A stretch of 64,000 nucleotides of DNA, taken from contig JAJOZX010000924.1 in NCBI GenBank assembly GCA_023014485.1, positions 85,001-149,000 on the forward strand. Direction: 5' to 3'. Source of the stretch: Bathynomus jamesi. Its lineage: Eukaryota > Arthropoda > Malacostraca > Isopoda > Cirolanidae. Below are positions 54,553 to 64,000 of the stretch, one piece after another. The translations under genes and the position numbers were made by a program. Every line of letters begins with the position of its first letter. Position 1 is the first letter of the stretch. The notes under the pieces were generated by a model, which saw nothing but the letters and a program-made list of their open reading frames with translations, made no database searches and was not told the DNA's origin.

Positions 54553-54700
54553 AAAGGGGGGAGCATAACTTTTGAACCATAACTCCAATTGAGCTGATAT
54601 TTGAAATTTGGTACTTACTGGCATAGACCATTCTATAAACCAAATTTACGCAAAATCTATGAGGGTGTGGTTTTGACCACTGCACGATTTGTCATGGATT

Positions 54701-54831
54701 GCATTGCCTGGATGTATCTGTGGAGTGGTTTAGTGTTGTTATGAATTCTCTAAATGTTTGTTTGTTTTTCTTTGAGTTTGTCGTTTATTTCTGTGTTGAG
54801 CTGTTGTATCTGATGTTTTATGGCTTGTGTG
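54701..54831 (-). pseudogene. LINE piece upstream of the outer transposon
   Basis: Minus strand reads QAIKHQIQQLNTEINDKLKE, then LNHSTDTSRQCN after a frame change, continuing into NEPINSIHT at 42378 when the transposon is removed. Confidence 0.75.
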
Positions 54832-55494
54832 CAGGGCCGCCGCTTCCATTAGGTGAGGTTAGTAAATGCTAAGGGCGCCAAAGATCTGGGGGGTGCCAGC
54901 GCCTCCCGCCCTGTGCACGTCTGATAGTATTATGTAAGAACAACATGAAAAAAATGATGAAGGAATGAGAAGCATAGACAAATGATGAAAGGTTGTACGA
55001 CGTATGTACACCAGTTTAACTTGACTGATATTTACATAATTAACTTATTCATCTTATTGGGTCATTATAGAACTTTCACTATCACGACCTTTAACCCTTT
55101 AGGGACAGGAGTCATCAATAAGCGACTCGGCTTATTTACGGCTTAATATGAGTTCCGGGAGTTGCCAATAAGCGAATAACTGTTTTTATGCGACATATGT
55201 CCTTTTTGCACGCATATTTTAGCACTTTTGAGCGTTCTGATTTGTTACTACATATGCCTCGCTTTACTCGCTGTTTTGATTGGTCATGACACTTTCTTGA
55301 ACTGTGAAATGATTTTATAATTTTATAATAAATGTATGTATTAGCAAATTAAAATAGATCAGTGTAAGGCAAATAGTTTCTTCAATATGGTACCGTGATT
55401 ACTTTGTGGGCAAACCCAATCGTGAAGTGGGAGGTGGGTGGGGGCGCCAGCTGCAGTCCTGCTAAGGGCGCCAAATAGGCTGGCGCCGGACCTG
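54832..55494. mobile_element. hAT MITE with perfect 8-bp target duplication
   Basis: Starts CAGGGCCGCCGCT and ends GGCGCCGGACCTG. CTTGTGTG flanks both sides (54824-54831, 55495-55502). It has GGCGCC-rich ends and no coding capacity, and is inserted in the LINE. Confidence 0.92.
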
Positions 55495-55600
55495 CTTGTG
55501 TGTGTGGTGATTGTGTTATGTTTGAGGTTGTTATGATGCCTTATGAGGTGGGCTATTTCTCTAGCATAATTTGGGTTGTATTTCCTTCATGACTGATGAC
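55495..55600 (-). pseudogene. 5'-most visible LINE piece
   Basis: Continues the LINE on the minus strand (about HNTITTHTQ) until sequence similarity is lost near 55600. Confidence 0.5.
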
Positions 55601-55735
55601 TTGGGTCATGATGACTCAAGTCGTGTGTGATTTTACATTGACAGAATGGGAGCCCTGCGCACTGCAGTGACCACAACATGATTCTGGGAATGTAAAATCA
55701 TACACAACTTGAGTTGTTAGTCATAAATTGCAAGA
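55600..55735. repeat. Palindromic element
   Basis: TCATGACTGATGACTTGGGT...TGTGATTTTACATT is inverted in AATGTAAAATCATACACAAC...TTAGTCAT, with arms of about 50 bp and a G+C-rich centre. Confidence 0.7.
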
Positions 55736-55739
55736 TGAT

Positions 55740-56529
55740 CCTGTGTGTGGTTGGCCTTAAAGTTCTGAAACTGTCTTTTTCAAAGGCTTTAAAATAGTGG
55801 CCAGTTTAGTGGAATGTTAACCACTGTAGAAGAAATGCACAACTCAATAAGAGGCTTATATGCATAACAACATTCTTGGATTCAAGGTACAAAAACAAAT
55901 TTATGGAAATAGATCAAGAAACAGTTACAGACTAGATTATTGATGAAGTAGAAAATCTGTAAAATATTCAAAACATAAGTAGTTCCAAGTCAAATAATTC
56001 AACAGAGGGTGGAAACAATAAAGAAAAATATGAGGTTGGATTTGCAAATATGAGTGAGTATTGCGAGGAAATACTGCATTCAACTATGGAAGCTCAGTTC
56101 AACCCTACAAAAAGTCATCATACAGAACAAAAGAGCTAAGGACACAGTAGAGATTACAGAAATGGGTGAAAAGCAGAAAAGGCAGAAAGTACAGTACATA
56201 CAACCATTCACACAAGTGTCCTGGTGGACCATCACCACCTCACATGGCAAAATTCCACACCTGTGGTGCTTCATACATCATGCATGGTGGCATTTCCAGG
56301 CCTTCTCAAAATTTATTTCAGAAAAAGTAAAGAATGGTGTGGATATAATTTAAGTCATAAATTAATTTACATGTCCCAAAACTTTCACAGAAAGCTTAAC
56401 TTAAAACTATAATTCAGACAACAAGTATAAGCTGTGTGTTGACTAAAATAATAAATTGTCACACTTCAAAAGGGAAGAACAGGACTAAAGTTGGAACTAC
56501 TAAAGGAGAAAACATTAACATTCACTTAC
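55740..56529. other. Non-coding stretch, probable intron
   Basis: No supported gene. Part of it (from about 56335) belongs to the tandem duplication shared with 57395-57600. Confidence 0.4.
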
Positions 56530-56616
56530 CTCAGTTTTTGTTTCATTAAGGTCAAATTCTATTCGTTCTTCCTCTATGGAAATATCTTCAAAAGATTCCT
56601 CTTTGATCTTACAACC
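56530..56616 (-). CDS. Duplicated 87-nt exon, copy 2 (zinc-finger gene)
   Basis: Acceptor AAAGCTCCTAATTTCAG and donor ACTGAG|GTAAGT. It encodes GCKIKEESFEDISIEEERIE then FDLNETKTE. Phase 0 to 0, like its paralogue at 57599-57685. Acidic IKEE-type exons of this kind commonly lie upstream of C2H2 arrays in arthropod zinc-finger genes. Splicing to the 24941 acceptor would be in phase. Confidence 0.65.
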
Positions 56617-57598
56617 CTGAAATTAGGAGCTTTCTTTAATCACTTCCAAAACAACTCTAAAATTAGGAGCTATTTTTTAATCAGTTTCCATAACTATCTT
56701 GATCAGTAACAGGAATTTATTTCAAAAGGGAAAACCACATCACTTTCATTCTTAGAAAAAAGAAAGATTTGTGAAAATTTTCACTTTCAAAATAGTTAAT
56801 CAACTATTTTTCTTGATTTAAAAAACTTAAATTGCTTCATTTAAATTTTTTTTTTAAAATTCCTAAATACTAAAGAAAGCAAGGAGATAGTAGAGTACGC
56901 AATTTGGTACAAAAAGAAAATTTAGTATACAGATTTTTTGTATTTCCTTAAATAACTTCACTGGACACACTTGTCCTTCTGATTAAATCTTTATGAAGGA
57001 TTCTGTCAATATTCAGTTCATCATCACTCATTTTCAGTCTTTTAAGCTTAAAACATGTGAAAATTTATAATGTTCAATTTGTTTGAAGAATTTTTTTTTT
57101 TTTTTTTTTTAGCAAGTTTTGCTCTTTTATCTTCAAAATTTTAATTTCTCTGGAAATCAGTTTTGGCTAAATATTTACGACTTTTGGACATAAAATTTTG
57201 CATCTCTGAAATAAATTGTGTTAATTAGAAATCCACCAAAGTGGGTAAGTCAACCAGAAGCTGAAAAAAATTTCATGTCTCAAACCAGATTCACAAAATA
57301 GGCCTCTTCATTTAAAATTAAGAGACTTTAAAGTTTCCAAAGAATTTTAAAATTGATTATACTTTAAAGAATAACTCACTTTTGAGAAAATAAAATAATA
57401 GTGCAGATATAATCTAAAGATCATATAAATGAACAATTTATATCTCCCAAAACTTATATAAAGAAAGGCTCAACTGAAAATTAGAAGTAAAACAAACAAA
57501 AGTTATGTGTAGGCTAAAATGAATAAATTGTCATATTTCAAAGGAGAACAGGACTAATGTTGGGCCTACTAAAGAAGAAAGCACAAATATTCATTTAC

Positions 57599-57685
57599 CT
57601 CAGTTTTTGTTTCATTGAGGTTGAATTCTGTTGGTTCTTCTTTTATGAAAATATCTTCCATGGATTCATCTTTGATTTGACAACC
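57599..57685 (-). CDS. Duplicated 87-nt exon, copy 1 (zinc-finger gene)
   Basis: Acceptor ATAACTCCTAATTTCAG and donor ACTGAG|GTAAAT. Encodes GCQIKDESMEDIFIKEEPTE then FNLNETKTE. Phase 0 to 0. About two thirds of residues match the downstream copy. The two may be used together or as alternatives. Confidence 0.65.
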
Positions 57686-58088
57686 CTGAAATTAGGAGTT
57701 ATTCTTTAATCAGTTCATAACCATCCTTATCAGTAATAATAATAATAATAATAATTTATTTCACTGTATAGAAGCAATTCTTTTGTTGTGATGCAAGTTT
57801 AAATATAAACAACTGAAATAAAAGGAGAAAAAGCTGTTTGATGATGATATATTTCACCTTAATCTTTCATTTGCTACTTAGAGAAAATATGCTCTTGAAG
57901 ATTGAAATGGAAGGTAAATTCACTGTCAGTTTAATGCTTCAGTCAATTAAACAGTAAAAAGAATACAATTAATCAGTGACAAAATTTAGTTATAAACATT
58001 AATAATAAAGGTAGCTAATGAACGCTTCTTGACCCATGGCAGAGGTGGTTTTTCTAACAACAAAATAACCACTCTGCTTATTCCTTAC

Positions 58089-58241
58089 CTGCCATTCATG
58101 ACTGGAGTCTTTAGGACTACATAAATTTCCTTTACATCTACTTTGTTCACAAAACACTGGTTTGTCTTTTACTTCAACTTCTGTTTTAATACTAATTTCC
58201 TCTCCTTCCTCCAAACAAAGTTCTCTTTCATTTTTGTCCAT
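58089..58241 (-). CDS. First coding exon of the zinc-finger gene
   Basis: ATG at 58241 gives MDKNERELCLEEGEEISIKT then EVEVKDKPVFCEQSRCKGNL, ending CSPKDSSHEWQ at donor CAG|GTAAGG: 51 codons, phase 0. The acidic leader with IKTEVEVKD is typical of the N-terminus of arthropod C2H2 zinc-finger proteins and may serve in protein interaction. The downstream 87-nt exons and the nine-finger exon lie on the same strand in matching phase. Confidence 0.65.
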
Positions 58242-58707
58242 TTTCAAAATGAATGACACAAATGAGAAGTTTCAAAAGAAATTTTAAAAGTGTTTACAAA
58301 GAAATTTCTTTGGTTTTTCTTTTTTTCAAGGCATGAAATATTGCACTGAAAATATCAATGAAAGCATATGGTCAATGAAGGGATCTCTTAGTACAAATAT
58401 TTATGGTACTCTCTGTATAGATTCATGCTTCACTTCTTCAGCGAGATGCATGAATTTGTTGTAGGGTCATACCATTCCATTCTTTAAATAGGTAAGGTAC
58501 TGCACTTGTATTATGTTATTGGTACTCTACATTGGAAACAAAACCTTGAACCCTGAACACTTGACTGCCAAGAAGGTAGTCTAATGAATCATAAATGCTA
58601 TCAAGGTTACTTTAAAGCTAAATAAAAGAATACTGAAATTGTACTATGTATATAGGGTAGAGTAAAAAAATCAAAAGTGCCAGGATCAAAATTGAGAGGG
58701 TCTAGAT

Positions 58708-58899
58708 CAGTGGTTCTTAACCTTTTTACTACCATGCCCCCTCTAGGAATTGGTCCTTCCCTCCACGCCCCCCTTCAATCAAAATAACATTCTCAATAAC
58801 TTCTCAATATTAGCCCATGCTCTCGTTAAGAGAATAACAAATACAATTAGAGAAATTCCTGTTTCTAGGGGGGCGCGCCCCCCTGGTTAAGAACCACTG
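58708..58899. mobile_element. hAT MITE with perfect 8-bp target duplication
   Basis: A 192-bp element with perfect ends CAGTGGTTCTTAACC and GGTTAAGAACCACTG, flanked by GTCTAGAT (58700-58707 and 58900-58907). It is inserted in the left TIR of the 5.0 kb transposon. Confidence 0.95.
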
Positions 58900-59304
58900 G
58901 TCTAGATAGTTGTCTTTTGTCCAGGATTAAACTTTAAAACCAATTTTGGGTGGTTGCATACAAAACTGTGACTGTTACCAGCCAATTTATACAAATCATA
59001 TGTGTGTGCAACCAAAATTTGAACCCACTTACCTATCTCGGGTTCTGGACATGATAGAAAGACAATTTAAAAACTGTTTACGATGTACGGTATTTTTTTA
59101 CCTCTGAAGCAGATTAAAACATTTGCAGAGGGTTGCAGGGTCAATAATGCATCAAAAAATCCATATTTCATAATTTTTGACCAAAGGTTGAATTTATAGG
59201 ATTGATAAATACATGTATTTTGATAACCTTATTGCCAAAAAATCCTGCATAGTAGGATGTTAAGACATGGTGACAGTTAAAATTCTTGATGGAAGTCTCA
59301 GATT

Positions 59305-60039
59305 TTCAAGCAGAGACTCATTCCCAATGGAAAGTTTCCTTTTGGTAAAGATGGCATCCAAAGTATAATGGCAGAAGAGAACTGGACAACCAGACAAGCA
59401 GCTGATACAGTTTCACTAAGTCTGATTGAACACTGGATTTGGTGCAATGTCTATCCAATTTCATGCCCCAGTGTCACCAGCAAGATTCAGGATCTAGTCA
59501 AAGAATTTTTGAGGTAAGACTCAAATTTTCAATCCCTTATAAAAAGATTTAAAATATGTCATACTTTTGTAAATTTTGTAGTTACATTTATTCGTTTGTG
59601 ACAGTAATTTTATTAACATAGTCATGTGATTCAGTAATTTGTAAATCATAAGAATGGTCGGTAATAAATTCTGTTTTGACTAGAACTTAGCTTAGGGTTT
59701 ATAATTGAAATTTACATTCACAACATTAAAGTTTTGGTAATTTTGTAGGTTTGATAGATATCCAAAAAAGAAATGTGGTAACAAGTTCTTGAGTGATCTT
59801 TCTTCCTTCATTGAAAAAACTTCCAAGTTGTTTGACATCTTCTGTGAGGACTCAAATTGGAGAAGAGATTTGGAACATTTGTATCAACTCAAAACAACAG
59901 AAGAAGACTATAATTTCTATGAGGACCAGAAAACAACTAGAATAGGATGATCCATTAGTTTTAAGGAAAGCCTTACATTGGCAGACATCAGATACAAAAT
60001 GAGAGGAGTACAGCAGGAGAGAGCAAAAGAAAAGAATCA
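59305..60039 (+). pseudogene. Family D transposase-like gene, exons 1-2
   Basis: Exon 1 (about 59305-59513) encodes IFKQRLIPNGKFPFGKDGIQ and WTTRQAADTVSLSLIEHWIW, then donor GAG|GTAAGA. Exon 2 (59749-60039), after TAATTTTGTAG, encodes RFDRYPKKKCGNKFLSDLSS and IEKTSKLFDIFCEDSNWRRD, has a stop at about 59948, then continues in the same frame with LTLADIRYKMRGVQQERAKE to donor ATCA|GTGAGT. All junctions are in phase. The start codon was not fixed. Confidence 0.7.
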
Positions 60040-60195
60040 GTGAGTTTGATCTATATAAATTAAAAAACTTTTGATTAATGGCCACCAAAAATCTGGGTTT
60101 CTTGAAATGATTGTGCTACAAATTATAAACTTTTATTTTTGCATCTTTGGTAAACTATCTTGTATCATAATCATATTGTATTTTATTATCCCCAG

Positions 60196-60669
60196 GGAAG
60201 AGCTCAGAAGAGTTTTTCAAGTTGTTCCATCAAGCTCAGCAGCAATACATGACAGTGATCTGGACAGTCTCTCAAGTCAGGGCAGCCTCGAACCACATGA
60301 TGAAACAGCTGGTGTCAGTGAACAACAGGAATCCAGAACAGAACAAAATAGGAAGAGTCCATCAAACCTCACTCTGTAGTGTGACAGGTACACTCTATAG
60401 TTTAAAATATGAGTATGCTTTCAAAACACTTGTTGCTCTATTGACAATATCTTTGAAAAAAATTATTTATAATCCATGTAACATTGCTAATAGTTAGTCC
60501 AAATCTTGGACACTGCTGTCCAATGAATATTTTGTAAGAATATTAACTTGATATAAAATAAATATCTTTACCAGGTATCAAGTGACAGAGCCAGAGCAGC
60601 AGTTGCATTAGCAGTTTTAGAGGATTATGGAATTATCACTACTACTGATAAGATGAACATAATCGACAT
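60196..60669 (+). pseudogene. Family D transposase-like gene, exons 3-4
   Basis: Exon 3 (60196-60387) encodes EELRRVFQVVPSSSAAIHDS and an acidic Ser/Gln-rich linker, with a stop at about 60376. Exon 4 (60575-60669), after TATCTTTACCAG, encodes SSDRARAAVALAVLEDYGII and TTTDKMNIID, ending at donor CAT|GTAACA, in phase with exon 5. The exon 3 to 4 join is two bases out of phase, so an indel is likely near the end of exon 3. Confidence 0.6.
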
Positions 60670-60716
60670 GTAACAGTCCAATTATCTTGTACATTAGTAT
60701 CTGGGTAATTATGTTG

Positions 60717-61469
60717 CAAATGACATGGCCTGAAGTTGAAATCAAAAATACATTTTTCTAGTGTATTTTGGTGTGCTCTGTTCAAATATAACCTTCATTT
60801 TCTGTGCAAATGGAAAGCAATATGATTATTTGTACATTACTTCGGAGTCGTATTTCTTCATTTCTGGTCATGTGACTAGCAATATATTAACCAAAAATTA
60901 TGAAAACTAAATAAACCTAAAGCTAACAAGGGGGCTCTGCCCCCATGACCTCCACTAATAACCAAAAGTTCATTCCTGATATGATGAAATATGACTCCGA
61001 AATAATGTAAACATTCTTATTTCTTTACATTTGCACAGGAAATGAAGGTTATATTTGAACAAAGCACACCAAAATACATTATAAAAATGTATTTTAAGGA
61101 AAGATATAAGGCCTAATCATTATGGCCAAACATTCAATTGCCGTAACATAGGACAACTCACCCCCTTCGCACAACAACATCATACAAAACTGATCTGCTA
61201 GGTTCGGACTGAAAGACATGTGAACAGCCCATAGAAAATGACATCACTATTTCCCTCTACAAATAGCACAAAATTATACTTGTCTGACCAAAAACTAGTG
61301 TGTATATATACACACATGCCTATATATATATATATATTATTAGTATCATAATTTTCACCATTAATATGCATTTGCACAAAAAATGAGTGACAAATTTGAA
61401 TAAAGTAACTAAAACTACCTCATAAAAAGTTATTTTGATTTACAGGTCCAGCCCATGTCATTTAAAACA
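60717..61469. mobile_element. Inverted-repeat MITE in an intron
   Basis: Ends AAATGACATGGCCTGAAG and the complement of AGGTCCAGCCCATGTCATTT are inverted. Inner arms (60762-60850 and 61005-61090) pair over TTCAAATATAACCTTCATTT and ACTTCGGAGTC. A (TA)n tract lies at 61319-61337. Confidence 0.75.
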
Positions 61470-61622
61470 TATTAACCAGTATCTGATTCAAATCAAGTAT
61501 TTCATAAAAAGGCATACATTTCAAACAAGTGTAGAAATTTAAATATTGTTAGTCAAAACCTCTGGAGCTTGCTTAAATAACTGTCTTTAAAATTCAGTAA
61601 ATTTGCACTATGAACTTTGCAG

Positions 61623-63240
61623 GAACAAGCTGAGAAGAGAACATGAAAAATATAAAGCCATAAGAAAAGAGGAGGGTAAATTGTTTGAATTGGTGGATGC
61701 TATTTATGTGGATGGTCACAAAGATGCAACAACAGTGACAGGTGAAGCGAATGGCAAATATTACAGAAGAACTGAGCTAGAAGAGCACTATATAATTGTA
61801 GGAGAACCTTGTAAGATTTTGATCTTTAGTTTGTATTTTGTAACAGATATTACTCAAAATATTTATTAAGATGAATTTTGGATATAGAAATTGGAAAATA
61901 GATATAAACCCTGAAATATCTAAAAAATTGTCTCTAATTTATGAATACTATTTCAGGTGATTTCTACCTCTCACATGTGACTCCAAGTAATGGCAAGGGG
62001 TTGACTATTGCAACAAAGATATACAAGGCCTTCAAACACACTGAATTACAAACCAAACTTGCCATGATAGGATCTGATAGGACTAATACAATGACCAGCT
62101 CAAATGGTGGAGCTGTCAGATGCCTGGAAGAACTGCTCAGTAGACCTTTGCAGTGGAGCATTTGCCTACTATACTGTAATGAGCAGTGAGCACCCCTTCA
62201 TCATGCCTTTGTTACTCTGGATGGAACAATGAAGAGCCCAGACTCATTTTCAGGAAAGTTAAGGGTTGAACTTCGTGGAAGTGTATCTCAGTGGGATGAT
62301 TTCATTCAAGCCAATTAGGAATTCAAAATTTTCAGTTATTCCTAATGAAGTACTGGAGGACCTCAGCACTCATCAGTATTATGCTTACAGAATTTGTATG
62401 GCTGTTATGCTTGGCTGGATTGATCCTGATCTTGAGCTCCTTGAAGTTGGACCAATCTGTCATTCAAGGTGGTTGACTCTAGCATGTAAAAACCTCAGAT
62501 TTTATGCATCTCAAAGGAAGCCTTCCGAAGTTCTGGTCACACTTGCAGAGTTTTGTATCTTGGTCTATTTTCCAAGTTGCTTCCAGATCAAGAAGGGGTA
62601 TCGATGCACAGATGGTGCTAAGAACTTTTATATGCTCCAAAGGATCCTGAAATTTCTTCACAAGGAAGCCAGGGAGATAGCCCTAAAAACCCTATACCAA
62701 AATGCATATTATGCTCACCCTGAGAATGTATTAATTGCCATGCTTGCTGATTCAGACCCACAAATCCACAACATCCCAGTTAACAAGGTACTTTCAGTCA
62801 GAGGGAATGAATCAGTTGAAACAGAGATAGACAATGACTTCGAAGGTGGCAACCTGATAATTGATTCAGATGAGGATATTAAAATCACAGTTACATCCTG
62901 ACTTGTGTTGTGAGAGATGGTAGTGTCAGGAGATTCATGGTGCCTAAAATCGATAACGAAGCTCAAAGCTATCTCAAAATTATAAACTTAAATTCACCTA
63001 ACATTCATGAGCTCCCTATCATACAATCTCTAACCAATGAAAAACTCAAACATAAGAAAGGAAGCACTGAAACTCAACCAGCCTTGTCATAATCAGGCTG
63101 TAGAGAGGCACATTAAACTTGTAACAGAGGCTTTGTCACCTGTGGTAGGATTTGAATGTCATGATAGCATTATTTGACAAAAGATAAAATCAAGAAAACT
63201 GATGAAAGTATTCAATACAAAAATACGATATTCTGAAGCT
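61623..63240 (+). pseudogene. Family D transposase-like gene, exons 5-6 (core)
   Basis: Exon 5 (61623-61810) encodes NKLRREHEKYKAIRKEEGKL, FELVDAIYVDGHKDATTV (candidate Asp) and YYRRTELEEHYIIVGEP. Exon 6 (from 61957) joins in phase and encodes FYLSHVTPSNGKGLTIATKI, LAMIGSDRTNTMTSSNGGAV (candidate Asp) and RPLQWSICLLYCNE. After frame changes near 62185-62270 it continues YYAYRICMAVMLGWIDPDLE, LLEVGPICHSRWLTLACKNL and VLSVRGNESVETE, then, past a stop at 62901, RRFMVPKIDNEAQSYLKIIN and NQAVERHIKLVTEALSP (candidate Glu). It ends near 63240. The order and motifs parallel family B at 31.9-34.3 kb. Confidence 0.75.
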
Positions 63241-63699
63241 GTTTAGATGATTATTTTTTACTACTTTGTTTAATGAGTGATATTTTAGATTAATCTTAAG
63301 TTGATTTCTAATATTTTCAGTAGAAAATTATACATATTTACCACAAATTATCTAAAAAAACAACTAAATATTGCAATTTTTTGGCCAAAAGTAATATAAA
63401 TATGTATTTTTTTGATGCATTAGTAAGCCTGTAGCCCTCTGCACATGTTTTAATCTGCTTCAAAGGTAAAATATACATCATAAACAGTTTTTAAATTGTC
63501 TTCCTATCATGTCTAGAACCTGAGATAGATCACTGGGTTCAAATTTTGGTCACACACACATACAATTTGTATAAATTGGCCAGTAGTAGTTAGTTTTGTA
63601 TGCAACTACCCAAAATTGGTTTTAAAGTTAAATCCTGGACAAAAGACAACTATCTAGACCCCCTCAATTTTGATACCACAACAGGTTTAAAGGAAGTTA

Positions 63700-63935
63700 T
63701 TGTTTGCCATTTTGCCTGCCTCTGTAAATCTTTCATGAGCTTTCTATAAGGTGTTGAGATATCTTCAAAGTTCTCTCTTAAATTTAAGGCTCCTCCCCAT
63801 TATTGGGTCCATGTTAATACCAATCTCTGCCAGCTCATTTGCTTTGCATAGGAAGTCTGACAATGCCTTTGTTGTCAGGATAGGCTTTGCAGGTTCATCC
63901 TCTTCAACCTCACTTTCACTGCTGCTTGATATAAT
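63700..63935 (-). pseudogene. Unrecognised minus-strand coding remnant
   Basis: Minus strand reads SSSESEVEEDEPAKPILTTK, ALSDFLCKANELAEIGINMD and PIMGRSLKFKRE, then after a frame change DISTPYRKLMKDLQRQAK. It looks like the C-terminal part of a transposase-like protein, but I cannot name it. It starts just outside the 5.0 kb transposon. Confidence 0.4.
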
Positions 63936-64000
63936 ACATCACATACATATGGTATGTAAAATGCAGTGTGTGCCCAATTCAAGACTGTGTATAATTAAAT

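Larger units (their letters stand above)
42382..54697 (+). mobile_element. 12.3 kb long-TIR transposon (outer, DFAENYS family)
   Basis: TIRs of about 450 bp (42382-42850 and 54230-54697) begin CCATGACAAATC. ATT lies directly outside both ends (42379-42381, 54698-54700). Removing the element with one ATT rejoins the LINE in frame (SRQCNEPINSIHT). It holds a plus-strand transposase-like gene (43.9-51.2 kb), a small TIR element (43.2 kb), the nested 44.8-49.1 kb transposon, a MITE (51.2 kb) and a separate gene (51.9-53.6 kb). The right TIR carries a C18 run at 54535-54552. Confidence 0.88.
56335..57950. repeat. ~1.07 kb tandem duplication carrying an exon
   Basis: The sequence around 56335-56650 is repeated at about 57395-57720 with moderate divergence, including an 87-nt exon, its donor context CTCAGTTTTTGTTTCATT and the upstream ATTAGGAG tail. 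Between the copies is a T-run of about 22 nt near 57091. Confidence 0.75.
58675..63687 (+). mobile_element. 5.0 kb long-TIR transposon with an intron-containing gene
   Basis: Inverted repeats of about 320 bp lie at 58675-59195 (left, enlarged by a nested MITE) and 63375-63687 (right). They share GGTCTAGATAGTTGTCTTTT, ACCAATTTTGGGT and ATTTAAAAACTGTTT. They enclose a plus-strand multi-exon transposase-like gene. Exact ends and target duplication could not be fixed. Confidence 0.8.

Noticed and set aside
56080..56412. Possible exon on the plus or minus strand
   Set aside because: No splice sites in phase with neighbouring exons and no recognisable motif.

Overview
This window looks like a repeat-laden animal nuclear genome. 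It has spliced genes with GT..AG introns, long A+T-rich non-coding DNA, many (TA)n tracts, a C2H2 zinc-finger gene, and copies of hAT, mariner/Tc1, Tigger/pogo, PIF/Harbinger and LINE elements. Some LINE protein fragments resemble families I associate with crustaceans, so a decapod-like arthropod is my best guess at low to moderate confidence. Nothing looks bacterial.

Layout. 1-7.2 kb: two copies of a ~1.55 kb direct repeat, offset by 5,672 bp, around a gene-free core full of minisatellites. 7.3-9 kb: mariner remnants. 9.2-14.5 kb (minus strand): a probable host gene made of very short exons, with hAT and LINE debris in its introns. 15-17.1 kb: hAT and palindromic MITEs. 17.1-24.9 kb (minus strand): R2/NeSL-like LINE pieces alternate with C2H2 zinc-finger exon pieces. 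A mariner (17.6-18.6 kb) and a Harbinger element (20.4-22.6 kb) are inserted in them. The zinc-finger exon at 24.1-24.9 kb is phase-compatible with three upstream exons at 56.5-58.2 kb, so one host gene may span about 34 kb. 26-27 kb: a foldback element with hammerhead-like motifs. 27-37.7 kb: decayed transposase-like genes of several families, all on the minus strand.

38.3-55.6 kb is a stack of insertions. A minus-strand LINE is split into four pieces by a 2.1 kb hAT, a 12.3 kb long-TIR transposon and a 0.66 kb hAT MITE. Removing the first two with one target-site copy restores the LINE reading frame. The 12.3 kb transposon (plus strand) encodes a transposase-like protein with a DFAENYS/SDGCGGQ signature. 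A second, better preserved member of the same family (minus strand, 44.8-49.1 kb) sits in one of its introns. Both have long related TIRs and an ATT target duplication. 58.7-63.7 kb holds a third long-TIR transposon with a multi-exon gene of another family.

The genes do not form a pathway. The window is best read as two host genes (short-exon gene and zinc-finger gene) whose introns have been filled by successive transposon insertions. The strongest leads are the nested DFSENYS-type transposons, the short-exon gene, the zinc-finger/LINE alternation and the intron-containing transposon at 58.7-63.7 kb. All coordinates and alignments were made by eye.
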